The notes under the pieces: generated by a model
What the model saw: the letters and a program-made list of their open reading frames with translations, nothing else
The model's database searches: none
What the model was told of the DNA's origin: nothing
In this document: positions 1 through 11,800 of the stretch, in pieces
Numbering within the stretch: the stretch's first letter is position 1
Layout of the letters: every line of letters begins with the position of its first letter
Assembly: GCA_011037195.1 (NCBI GenBank)
Contig: JAAEAF010000680.1
Span: forward strand, 124,001 to 188,000
Source: Triatoma infestans
Lineage: Eukaryota; Arthropoda; Insecta; Hemiptera; Reduviidae
Direction of reading: 5' to 3'
DNA length: 64,000 nucleotides
Position numbers and translations under genes: made by a program

Positions 1-28
1 ATAATAATAATAATAATATAATAATATG
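1..28. repeat. (TAA)n microsatellite
   Basis: The window opens in an ATA/TAA trinucleotide run of about nine units, interrupted once. Confidence 0.9.
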
Positions 29-560
29 AGTGGATGAGAATTTACAGTTACAACACGGAGAAAAGATTATTATATCAAGAGTTGACAGATATATAGCGCA
101 GAATTCCCCACAATCGTTCGACCTTTGTAAGTGGCTTAGATACCGTAAAGAAACTAGGACTCCCGACTGAGATTCTGCTCCGGGTACAAAAATCGGTCTT
201 TCATGACAACTTTCATACTTGATAAGGGAAAGTATGAGAAATAATTGAGGTAGTTTATTTGAGTAATGCGCGGAAGGTTGCAGCGGCCCATTCGCCATTA
301 TTCAAGGTTGTAATTCGCGGAGAACCATGATTTTTAAAGCTGAGAGAAGAAGCCAAGTTTAATGTTTTGATGATGGAAGGTGAAGTTGTTCGTGTCCCTG
401 ACTGTTCTCACGTACCCCACTGGATATCCAACTAAACGAACAGCATCAATCGCCAGTGCAGCAAAAAATATTTTACTGGGCCATGCGTCGCGCAGAATGG
501 CTAAATAGCCAAACTCATGGTGTAGGAAAGAAAAAAAAAACAAGGAAGTTTTGATGATGT
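29..560. other. Non-coding segment of higher complexity, unrecognised
   Basis: Less AT-biased than the following 2 kb. A minus-strand frame of 69 codons (543-334) reads HHEFGYLAILRDAWPSKIFF and LVGYPVGYVRTVRD. The composition looks like decayed coding sequence, perhaps transposon derived, but I recognise no family. Confidence 0.3.
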
Positions 561-3019
561 TAGGCTAAATTCTATCTTTCAATGTCATAAATAAAATAAA
601 AGCACAGGTTTTGCAAAAATCATTAAAAATTTGTTTTCTTAAAATTCAAATTTCTTTAGTGAGAAATTAAAAATTTTCTCCCTAGTTCAAATACTCAGAG
701 GAATACATCCTAGGGTTTCTTGTTGGTTTGTTGAAAGAAAACAAAACTGGAGCTATGTTTACAGCGTTTCTTTTTTTGTTTTTTAGGTATATAAGATATA
801 TTTAAAAACTGTTTAAATACCCTAAATTAAAAGTGAAAAAAATCCTGCATATATAGCGATAGAATTAGTTTTTTGTTCTTACTCTTTTTGATATATGTAA
901 AATATGGTTATAATAACTTTGTTTTTGGTATAAAAACTTAAATACTAACAGTTTAAAAGAAAAAAAACCTAATTTTCAACAATTATTTCAAAAAATACAA
1001 ATAAAAGTGGAAGATCACTTTAATACGATTAATTATAATAAAGCTTCAACAAAAGACAACGAATTATTTCCAAACTTGCTGTTTGTATAGAGTGTTCCAT
1101 TTCTTCTCTTTTTTTTATACCAAGATAATTTTTTTTAATGTTTTAAAGCAAATCACATTGAGCAACTCTACGCAGCAAAATTAGTCATTTACAATCTAGT
1201 ACGAATTCGATGTACGGGTTTTTTTTTTTTATGCCACATACCAAGTGTTCAAATAATAATAATTACAATAAAAAATTATAATAAAATTAAAATAAAGTTT
1301 TTAGACTTTTTTTTTAGAAATGTAAATATTTACATATATATTAAATCTCTACAAAGTGACATTTTTTTTTTGTTTTAATTTTTTTTTTCTACAAATATTT
1401 TTTCGTAAATTCGTAACCGGATTATATATATATGTATATATTTTCTTTTATGTATTTATAATTATATATATAAATTTATGTTTCATATATATTTCTTTTT
1501 TTTTTTTTTAAGGGGTTAACACTTTTTACACACAGCATGTCCAGAACTTACCCCTGGGATTTTTTCTTTTTAATTAAAAATTAAACCATAAATTTTATTT
1601 CATTTTGTCTGCATCCTTAAAAATTTATAATAGTCAATTACTTTCACGCACACTTTCTATTTTTTTCCAATTCCAAGTCTCAGGAAAAAGTTTTCATTTT
1701 TTAATCGTGTAAGTATCATGTAAAGCGTTAGAATTTCTTTTCTTACATTACATTAGATAAAATTTTTTTATTGATCACTAAGTTTGTTTTTTTTTAATTT
1801 TTATTTTTAAAAATTGCTTTTCTTTTGACTTTTTTTTTTTTCTTTTTAAACAATAATGTGCACTCATATATATATATAATGTTTTGACTTACCATAAAAC
1901 GTAGATTAACTTTTACGCTACTTATTTTTTGTAATTTTTTATTACGCAAAGGCCCTTCACTTGTAGTGTCCCTATAAAATTATTTGGGCACTCATTAACT
2001 GGGAAAAAAAATAGTAAAGGAAAAAAAACATTTAAGTGTAGTTGAACAGAAATAGTTTTTTTAATAATCAGAAAGACTTTTTTCATAGTGACCTCGCCTA
2101 ATAGTTGAACTGAGCACAGATTTATTCTTTTGTTTAAGGGAATTATACTTATTATTGAGTTTACAAGAGTAACTCAATGAAATAGTTATTATGTATTACC
2201 AGATTTTATTATTCTTATTATCTCAAAAGGAGTAAATAATAGGTACAGAATTTGGAACTGAAGTGCACCTTTAAGAATGTCCATTTTATAAAATTCATAG
2301 TATTTTTCTTTCATGCGCCATTCTACAAAGGTAGTTTAGTTAAAACGTCAAGCTGATGTACTAGATTTGAGAAGTCATCAAGGAATAAATGTTCAATAGA
2401 CCTAGATCTGTTTTAGTTTCTTTTAGGATTTATTGTAACTTAAGAAAAACCGAATAATTTCGCTGTACTTTTATTAATGTATATAATTTTTATTATACGC
2501 ATTTTATATCATTTTTATTCTTCTCAGTTATACAGCTGGAGCAACATGAATTTAAGTAAGTAAACTTACTTATGAAATAAAATGTGAACTTAAAAGGATC
2601 AATTATACAAGTTTTTCCTTGGATTACATTAAATTTAAATGATTCCATTTGAGGAGACACTCATTAAAATAAATTTTCTGACACTGAATCCTTCTTCCTA
2701 CAAAATATTATTCGATAACTTTGGTAAGTTCGATAACTTTGGTTATACCCTTGAACAGGCTATGTACAGAAAAAGGAGATCTCATCAAATACAAATGGAC
2801 TCATTCCATTTTAATGGACTCATTTCAACTTAAGTGGGGTATAAGAACTTTTTTGATGGAAAAAGCTGCACTTCTGATCTTCTCACACAATAAACAAATA
2901 AAATAGAGATATTTGTCCTCAGGAGATGCAGGTTCTTTTCTTATACTATAAAAGAAATGTAGATATTCGTGTCCATAGTGGATGCAAAAAAACAATAGGG
3001 GAGAGAACACAAATGTAAT
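561..3019. other. AT-rich 3' flank of tutl
   Basis: Long T and A homopolymers, TA-rich tracts (1420-1490, 1865-1880) and no open frame with coding character. A short duplication of TTCGATAACTTTGG occurs at 2710-2745. Part may be tutl 3' UTR, since the real poly(A) site is unknown. Confidence 0.5.
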
Positions 3020-3545
3020 CTATGTAGACTAATGGTCGGTTCAGCAAATGTGAGAGGAGAGAAGGCAAAAAATAATGTTTTTGTGGTCCTCAGGAAAAAG
3101 GAAAATAGGCCGCAGCTAGATAACCAAAAAAACCGCATTCCTGGAGACCGTTTCATAAAGTTTTTTTTTCGTAAAAGGGGTCCACCGCACTTCGACCTTC
3201 ACGGTCATTTGGACGCCACTGGCTAGCCAGCCGCACCTCCTCAGGTGCTGCAGGTGAGCATCCCGCCTACAGCACTCCCACCCAGATTAAGGTGCTTTAT
3301 AAAGTTGCAACAGAGCTCTCCTTCGGCGTAAGGTACACGCAAAACAATCTCAGTAGGAGCTTGCACCTGAGTGGCCCGGATAGCGGTTATTATGGTTTTG
3401 GCAGCAGCTATCAGCCTAACTTCCTTCTTTTTGTTTATGTTTATGTTGTTCTTTTTCATTTGTTCCCAGATCAGCTGGGGAATCTTGAGGTTCACTGTGC
3501 TAGAGCCCAGCATGACACAGCAAGGCCATTAGTTACTCGCTAAAT
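3020..3545 (-). other. GC-richer island with a 90-codon minus-strand ORF, unclassified
   Basis: 3513-3241 on the minus strand encodes a 90-residue frame with KIPQLIWEQMKKNN, then AAAKTIITAIRATQVQAPTE, then LRVPYAEGELCCNFIKHL. It stands out from its AT-rich surroundings. The alternating hydrophobic/basic character could be a gag-like or LINE ORF1 remnant, but there is no zinc knuckle, RT or integrase motif and no flanking repeat I can see. Function not assigned. Confidence 0.35.
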
Positions 3546-4813
3546 ATAAAGTCTTACACCTAAGTATAACTTCGTAAAGTTATTAAAAACTGGGAATTTA
3601 TTTTTTAGTATATATTAAAAGAAACTTATTTTTTAAGAAAATTATACTTATCATTGAGTTTATTAATAGCCAATAAACTTTTTATCATATGAACTTTTTT
3701 CATTTCTAAAGATCCAGGATCTATTACATTTAATTCCAGCTTAACCCAACTTAACCAAATCATCCTGTATATCTACTGAAAAAATGTTTAAATCAATTAA
3801 ATACTAACAAACGGCATTTCCATCTAAATCATACAAAAGATATTCTGAAACATATTTTTTTCTATTACTAAGCGATGATAAATACTTATAATTGACGAAT
3901 AATATCAAGTCCTCAGTTCAATTACAAAGCGGTAACATATACAATATATATTTTTCTTAACAATATTCAAAAACAAAATAAAAATAAACTGAAAACTTTC
4001 AACTTAATTTTTTTTATACATTTTAGATAATTTATACTTTATTTATATATTTATATATAGATGTAAACATAATTTTATATATATATATATATTTATTTAT
4101 TTTTTACGCATTCACAAAATGTTCATCTTTGGAGTAAAACTACTTAAAAAAAATGAAATTATTAACAGTTCCAGTCACCTATTTGCCGCCTCTAGGTTTT
4201 TACTTCAATCCATAAGCTATTATAACAACTGAGAATGGCAATTCCACTTTTTTTAAAATATATATATAAATTTCCTCTCCTAAAATCTAAAAAAAAGACT
4301 GTCCGACGTACGAATATAATATCATAAATATTGACAAGATATTTCTTGTTAAATAAAATATAAATTTATCTTTAATAAAATATACAAATTTGTGAGGATG
4401 TATATAAGTGTTTCTTTACATCTATTGTACGTCGGGCTATTTTCTTTTTAGGTTAGATAACTGGGCACACTTTTGTTACACCACTAGTTATGAGAGATAT
4501 GTTTCAAGAAGTTAAGGTTATCTTTATGGGATTATCCTGAAGTAGCTTAAATGGATGTTTCAGAAAAGTTTTACTAGGGAATACATATGTGTGTATATAT
4601 ATACACACAAAGATACACATCACTATCCATACATACCTATACATATACATATATGTATTTATTAAACACATAGATATATATATCTATAGGATTTTCAAGT
4701 TCTAAAACACACTCTTTTTTAACAAAAGTAAATAAGAAAAAAAACTACTCGAATTTTTACAAATATACCGGATTTCATCCGAAAAATACATTACTACTAT
4801 AGTAATAATTTTT

Positions 4814-4819
4814 TTTATT
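4814..4819 (-). terminator. Possible AATAAA polyadenylation signal of tutl
   Basis: On the minus strand AATAAA lies about 60 nt after the tutl stop codon. The region is so A/T rich that AATAAA recurs further downstream, so the true 3' end cannot be fixed from sequence. Confidence 0.3.
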
Positions 4820-4876
4820 TATTCATTTTATATTGTGAGGTAGTCTGGTGTAACAAAAATGTGTCCAAAGCATTTA

Positions 4877-5897
4877 TCAGCAAGCGCTCTCTAATTCAGT
4901 TCGCATCCTTCGTGCCTGCCTAGCTCTAAACGCATGAAATTCTTCCTTCATCGCTTGCACCCTTGCCTCAATATTATCATATTTTACACGGAGAGTGGGT
5001 GAAACATCTGGCGGAGTAGGAGAAGTTGGATATACATCAAACTCATAATGATCGTCCACACTTGGACGCTGGCTAAGCTCCGAATGTGTTGGCGATGGAA
5101 ACGCCGATGTGTACTGCAGCCAAAGAGGTGGCGGTGGAGGTAGCGGTGGTGGTGGACGGTAAGTTAATCTCCAGGGTGCCGGATCAACAACAGCGGCCGA
5201 TGAGTTTTGTTGTGATGATGTGTTCTTTGAACCGAACCCACTGGAACTGGATCTACTCTCGGGTGAGGTTTCCGTGGTAAACAGGTCTGGTGCTGAACGC
5301 ACATGTCTGGGCGCGTATCTACGTCGCCTTTGTTGTTCTTGTATAGCATGTAAGGAAGGCAATTCTTGAGAATATTGTTCATGTACACTGCGCAGACTAC
5401 GTTCAGCACTACTACGTCTTACTGAACTTAAATCGGAGAAATAACCAGGTGACACTATTGGAGTGACTGGCTGTCCTGGTGGTGGTACCAGAATAGAAGA
5501 AGTTGGCGAACTGGCACGTAAAAATGGTGGTACAGATACTGGTGAGTAGATCAAGTTCAACTGAGGAGTGGCTACCGTTGAATCCAAGCTTAATTCACTA
5601 GGATAACCGACTAATGGACGTCGCCATGAAGCGACATTCCTGAAGCCCGGTCTAGACAAGAAACCACCATCGTCACTGCTGGATGTACTGTCTGCAGAAT
5701 CTACAAGGACGAATCTGCCATCCTGATCTCTGGATATTCGACCTACATGGCCACTTCCTGCTGTTCTACCTATACCGTTTTCACCTCCATTCATGTAGGC
5801 CTGACCACCGCTCTCAGCTCGCCAGTCTCCACCCTCGCCATTCTCTTTGTCCGCACACCAGCAAATACACTTCATACTTGATATTCCGCTTTTATCT
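4877..5897 (-). CDS. tutl: tutl terminal coding exon: cytoplasmic tail
   Basis: 1021 nt: one nucleotide completing a lysine codon, then 339 codons and TGA. Contains GRISRDQDGRFVLVDSAD, the block recognisable from Turtle tails. Beyond it are serine-rich stretches (STSSSDDGG, SRSSSSGFGS), a proline run (PPPPLPPPPPL, around 5135-5165) fit for SH3/WW/EVH1 partners, a dense arginine patch (RRRRYAPRHVR) and a basic, probably helical C-terminus ending RRMRTELESAC. An in-frame ATG exists at 5918, but it lies upstream of the acceptor and is not a start. Tail length is shorter than the longest fly isoforms as I recall them. Function of the tail segments is inferred from composition. Confidence 0.93.
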
Positions 5898-8800
5898 CTG
5901 TAAAATACAAATAACAACATTAAGTAAATGCAATAAACATAAACAAGATCAGTTTTTTAAATGATACTTTTACAAAATTAAGTATTTATTTATTAATAAA
6001 CATTCCTTATTATTTACTTAAAAAAAAGATGCTTGAAGACGTTAGCAATATTTTAATGAAGCAAGAAAATAATAAAACCAAAAATCGAACACAGAAACTT
6101 TATTAAGCATTTCTTTTAAGGGAAACAAAAGAAGGTCAGAATGTATAATTTACATTGTATACAATAAATAATTTGTTTACGTTACAAGTTAAGAAATGCA
6201 TTGAATTCAAGAATATCCTCCACAGTTCGTGACATGAATAAAGGAACAAGTTTGAGATATAAGCAATTACTTCGACACATCTAATTTTAATTTCTAAATT
6301 CTTATTGCCTAACTACTTGGGATAAGCATCAATATATTTATATTATTTGAGAACAAACCTGAGAATAAGTCAGATTTAAAAAAATCAGTATCAATAAAAT
6401 TTACTTCAATTATAAAATAAATATTTCTGCTTTAAGTTTTAATAACTTTTTTTTTATATATTTGATATTTAAAATTATTTACTATTAGAAATTAATTCGT
6501 TAATTTAAGAAAAGAAAGACAAGTGATTTGATATAATATTGATTTGTTTTGCCTCAAAAGGCTGCTCTTTAATACCAATTTTTACTTTTTTAAATAAACA
6601 AATTAAATATTTTCCTTCGCTTTTACAACCGAATAGTGTCTAATATATTAAAATGGCTTAGGAAAATTAACAAATAACTTTAATTGTTCTAACTTGCAGC
6701 ATTATTTCTAAATTAGACTGAAATATCCTTTGAATTAATAATCCAAAGATCCATAAAAAAATAAAATCTAAATAAAATATTAACTAAATCTGAAAGAACT
6801 AAATCAATTAGAAAGAAGAAATTTATTACTTTTGTTTTATTTAAAGGAAAAAAAATAACGAACCTTTGAATCTAGAATAACATTCTTTAAATATTTTGAG
6901 AAAACTTATGCCGTTTTAGGTTCTTCCAGTTTTAGTTTGGGAAATTAGAAAGATGGAAAAATAAAATTTGGCAAATGACAATTGTAAAAAAAATGATGGC
7001 ATTTGTATCAAATAATTCCTCAACAAAAAGCCAAAACATTTTTTAGATTCGATCGAATATAAAAATATCTTTATTAAATTCAGTATCTAATTTACTCTGT
7101 CGGTTAATGTTGAAAATAAAAGACCAAACTTAAATGGACTAATGGCCGTTTCCTGATGGCTCGACTTGGTAACAATATAAAAATGATACCCTACCGATAC
7201 CGATTTGGGCAATGTTGTGAAGTACGCTTACTGCCTGTTGGGATTGTAAAAAAAAAGACAGCATGTTCGAACTAAAGAAAAATGAAGAGAAATTAATTCA
7301 ATCTACCTATAGAAGGACAATGAGGGCATTTCAGAAATTATTTCAGCCCTGAGAATATTGTGGAAAATTGAAGTTGTTAAAGGCCATTCATGTTTTTCAA
7401 TTTCTAAGCTAGTGTTAATTCTACAGCATAATGTAAATTTAATTTGCTTAAAAAAATTAATACATAATATCCGGTCCACTCGAAATATGAGACTACTGAC
7501 AAAAGATCATATCGAAATCCTCTTGCAGTAACGGGAAGAAGTGAATTTGGTTAGATCCATCGAAAGGGCTACGCGCTCTACGTCGCATATTTTTTCCTAT
7601 ATTCATGCTGGAAGATATCACTAACTGAACTTCTTATGAGACCAATTAAAGTGTCACATAAAATGGGTAACTGGAGGATGCAGGGGTCTAATAAACTCGA
7701 TGTTAACCTTGAGGGGCTTATTATACTCATGCACGCTGAACTAGAGATAAAAGTCAGTAACGAAAAATATTCTTCTTGGATGCGGGGCTTTGCCTTCTGA
7801 GTTTATATTCCAAAATAAATATGGGAGTTACAGCGGTTCTACACTGGAGGAAATGTGATGAAATATTTTGTTCAAGCTTGGAGACAAGTTCTTATCGAAA
7901 CTGGAATTAATTAGTTAACATTCTAACAGTAAGGCTTTTATTATTTGAAGATTTTATTGAGTTGGTATCTCTGATATCAACTCACTATTCTCTTATGTAG
8001 AGAGCATACCCTACTCGACTACCTCGAAATAAATGTTTTTGCTATCATTCTAATTTCCTCCGATGAGAAAACATACCAACGAATTCTTCAATGATTTTAC
8101 TAGGAAAGGTCATCTCCACCTTGAGGATATCACAATCCTTTTGATAAGAAAGAGAGAGAGTACTTATCAAAATTCCATTCCATATCATATCCTGCGGATA
8201 TGTTGTCTTCTAATCTTTGACGTTAGGGTAGAGGGGTTAAAAGAATGTTTTATTTTCTTTCTTCTTCCTATCATTTCATGTTGTTCTGTTATTCCATGTA
8301 GGTACCAGGTGGTGAAAAAGCTTAGGCTCCTTATTCATAAATAATGCAGGTTTCTTGCGACAATAAATATTTGCGCCCCTATCATAAGATCAGATTCATA
8401 TCGAATATTTGTGAACTGAATGAATGCCATATCTCGATTACCGATTACCGGCTTCGTTCCCCGAAATAAAATCAATCCTCAGATCGTTGGGAACAATTGG
8501 TTTTCTGAGTAATATTCTGGTTATCCTTTTTTTCGACTTTTCCTTATCCCTCAACAAAATATAATACTTAATAACCAGACGAAATTGAGTTAAGACACCT
8601 TATTTTCATTTAAAATGAGAATGTTTCTCATTAAAAATTAATACTTTATAAAACAGAGGATATTATTTTTCCATTTTTCTGATTTAAATTTCAAAAAATA
8701 TAAACATACCAAAATTAAAACATTATCTGTACAAAAGGCAATATAAATAAAATACAAAGCAAACATGCAGAACATGTTTTATAAGGAAGGAAATAAGGGA

Positions 8801-11800
8801 GACATTCAAAATTGTTAGTCACCATGCATTTTTTTCATTTTAGAAGGATGTTCTATTAACTTTTTTATTTTATTTTTTGTAAGCCTATCAATCGCAAGTA
8901 TTTTTTACTTCTTTCTTTTTAATTATTTTGTGAAACAAACGTAAACTAACTTGCAACAAAAATATATGTGCTTTATTACAAACTAAAGTATTCTACTATT
9001 AAGATGATTAGGATTTTGTATAAACAAACTGGAAATAAAGACAGGTGGCAAATTATTAATCATGTAAACATATTTTCTTGTTAGATGATTAATGTAAACT
9101 CTATTTAGGCCATGCTTTTAACAGGATGGCTTTCATTTTTTGAAGATTTTTAATGTCATGCTTATTCTTTTTTCTCTCTTTCAGCATTCATTTAGTGCAA
9201 CCTGCCTTTTTTTTTGGCACAACCAAAATGATGTAAACCATCTTTTTTTTTTCTCTCTTTCTTTTAAAGGCATATCAATCAGTAATCATCATTAATACAA
9301 CAAAATAATAGAAAAAACAAAAATTATCGTCGATTTTATAATTTATTGTTCATGCATTGAATGATTGTACCAGTTTGTTCAACAGACTGCTAACTCTTCA
9401 CCTTTAGTCCTCCTGCAGTGGCCAGCAAACAAATAACAATGATTCCATAAGACAAAATCAGTTATGATTCGCGTAAGATGCGTTAACCACAAATTAAAAA
9501 ATAAAATAAAATAAAATATAATGAACACAGAGAATATAAGTACAATGATTTTTTTTTTTTAAGGATGAATAAGATCGCGTATTGGAATAATTTTCCCTCC
9601 CCACAAAAAAAAAGTGTAGTGTGTCTTGCAGAGTTGTTGGTTGAAAAAAAAAATATATGAAATTAGTATAAGAAAACAAAACACATTAAAGCAAAAAAAG
9701 CAACATATCAGCTAGCAGTTGGAAGAGGATAAAATAGGCACTGGGATTTATTCTTTTAATAAAAATAAAATAAATGGGGAATGCAAAAAAAGAACAGAGC
9801 AAAACTAAAATGGGACATTTTGGGTTTATGTTTATATAATTGTTTCATTATTTAAATAAAGAACAAAAACATGCTAATGTGTTAAAACAAGAGGATAACT
9901 ATAGAACCAAGCTTTCTATATTTATTTATTTATTTATTTATCAATTAAACTCCTGGACAAAATTACTTCTTTTTTTTCAGAGATAATAAATAAAACTGAA
10001 ATGTTTCTTTCATAAGTTGTTGGTTATTGATAGAGTATAAATTACAACATTAAGCTTTCAAGCATTGCTGTTGTTAAAATTATATCTTATAATAATACAA
10101 AAAGTGGTCCCTGGATCCAAAAAAGTGGTTTTTAGAAATTGATCTGTTTATATGTCTATCTACCCGATTGTGTGCGTTCACAGCATAACTCAAAAATCGG
10201 AAAATCTCTGGAAAGTTCAAACTTGATATTCTTATACCATCGAACCGACAATAAGATGAATCGACTTTTTTGTCATTTTGATATTTACTCGAAAATGGAT
10301 CCAACGATTTTTCTTAAACTTAATATATCAACTACATACAGAAAAAACAACTTTTATTTGAAACATTTTTGCAGCAAAATTTATGTTCAGGGGACCAAAC
10401 CGAACAAGCACAATACTGCTCAATAAAAGGGCTATTTTTTTATGCAGTTGGGCAAGATATTTTTCGAGAATGTCTCTCATTTGATCTCTTTAATTTAGTG
10501 TCTAATGAATGTTTATTACTGGTAAGACTTCAAAATTAAATTGAAAGATATCGTTACGGGACCATAGTTTCTTGTGGCTATTTGGTACCTCCTATTCCTA
10601 CTATTTACCACTTTAAGCGAACCCAACCTTTTCTATGAACAAGATATCATAAAAATGTTTATCACAAAAGTTTCTGTGCAAATTTGGATAGTTGTATTCC
10701 ATCGGTTTAACAGATTCTAGAGAGCTTAATTAACATCGTTCAGATTTCTTCTTGTTGTATGAGTCGATGTTTGATACATCGATAATAATACTTTAAAAAA
10801 AAGCTATTTCTAGAGGGAGAAATAGAAAAATACAATCTCACGTTCTGTTACTTCTAGGATAATTTAACCTCGCCTTCTGAAGTAACACCCAGTTTGCTTT
10901 ATTTATGATAAAAAAAATCAACTGTTAAAGAAAATTTCAGTTTTAATTGAGTTTGCTTTAAAAAAAAAAAAGAGTGTTACGTTAATTTTGTCCAGATTAT
11001 AGTATAAAATAAAAAGTAGAAGAATTTTATATCGTGGTTAGTATTATTATTATTATACTTTGCAAGATATTCTATTTTGGTAAACCGAATTTTTTTGTAC
11101 CTCATCATTGTTTCTTGGTTAAAGTGCCTGATTTTTTTTTTTTTTTTTAAATAATTAATAGGGAAAACAACACAGTGAAAAGCGATATGCAAGCTGTAAG
11201 TGATTAGGGAACAGAAAATGGTATATATAGCTTACTGTGTTTTTTTTTTCTATGGCAAGTCTAGGCTGTAATCTCGATAGGATCCAACAACCCTACAAGA
11301 AGTAAACAAAATATTTACAAAAGTTTGCTTAATTCTTGTTATTAGAAATTAAAGACCATTATCACTCTATAATATTAAACTGGAATAGAAGTGATCGTAC
11401 TAATTATAACTAAATTACTAAAATTACCATATTGAAATAGATTATCCTCTGTAAATCAAAGAAAAAGAATTAATAATTACGTTTCTTTAGAAAGGTTTGC
11501 ATATGTTAATGCTTATATTTATTTGGCTAAATTTTAAAACAATATAAGATAGAAATGAAAATATTTGTATTTAAAACCTTCTATAGTCAAGCACATTTAA
11601 AAGCAAAAGAAAATATAAGAAAAATAAGTAAAAGGAAATATGAAAATCTAAACTGGATTCAATATTTATTGTTTAAAATACTCAGCACTTTTCCTAAATA
11701 TTGATAACAGGTACTGACAAATTCTTTAGTAAAAGTTGCTAATGAAAGGCATAACAAAACTTGAAAGAGGACCTAGATTTAAAATCTCAGTTGCTGAAAA

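Noticed and set aside
5683..5964. 93-codon plus-strand ORF
   Set aside because: Antisense of the tutl tail exon; no domain.
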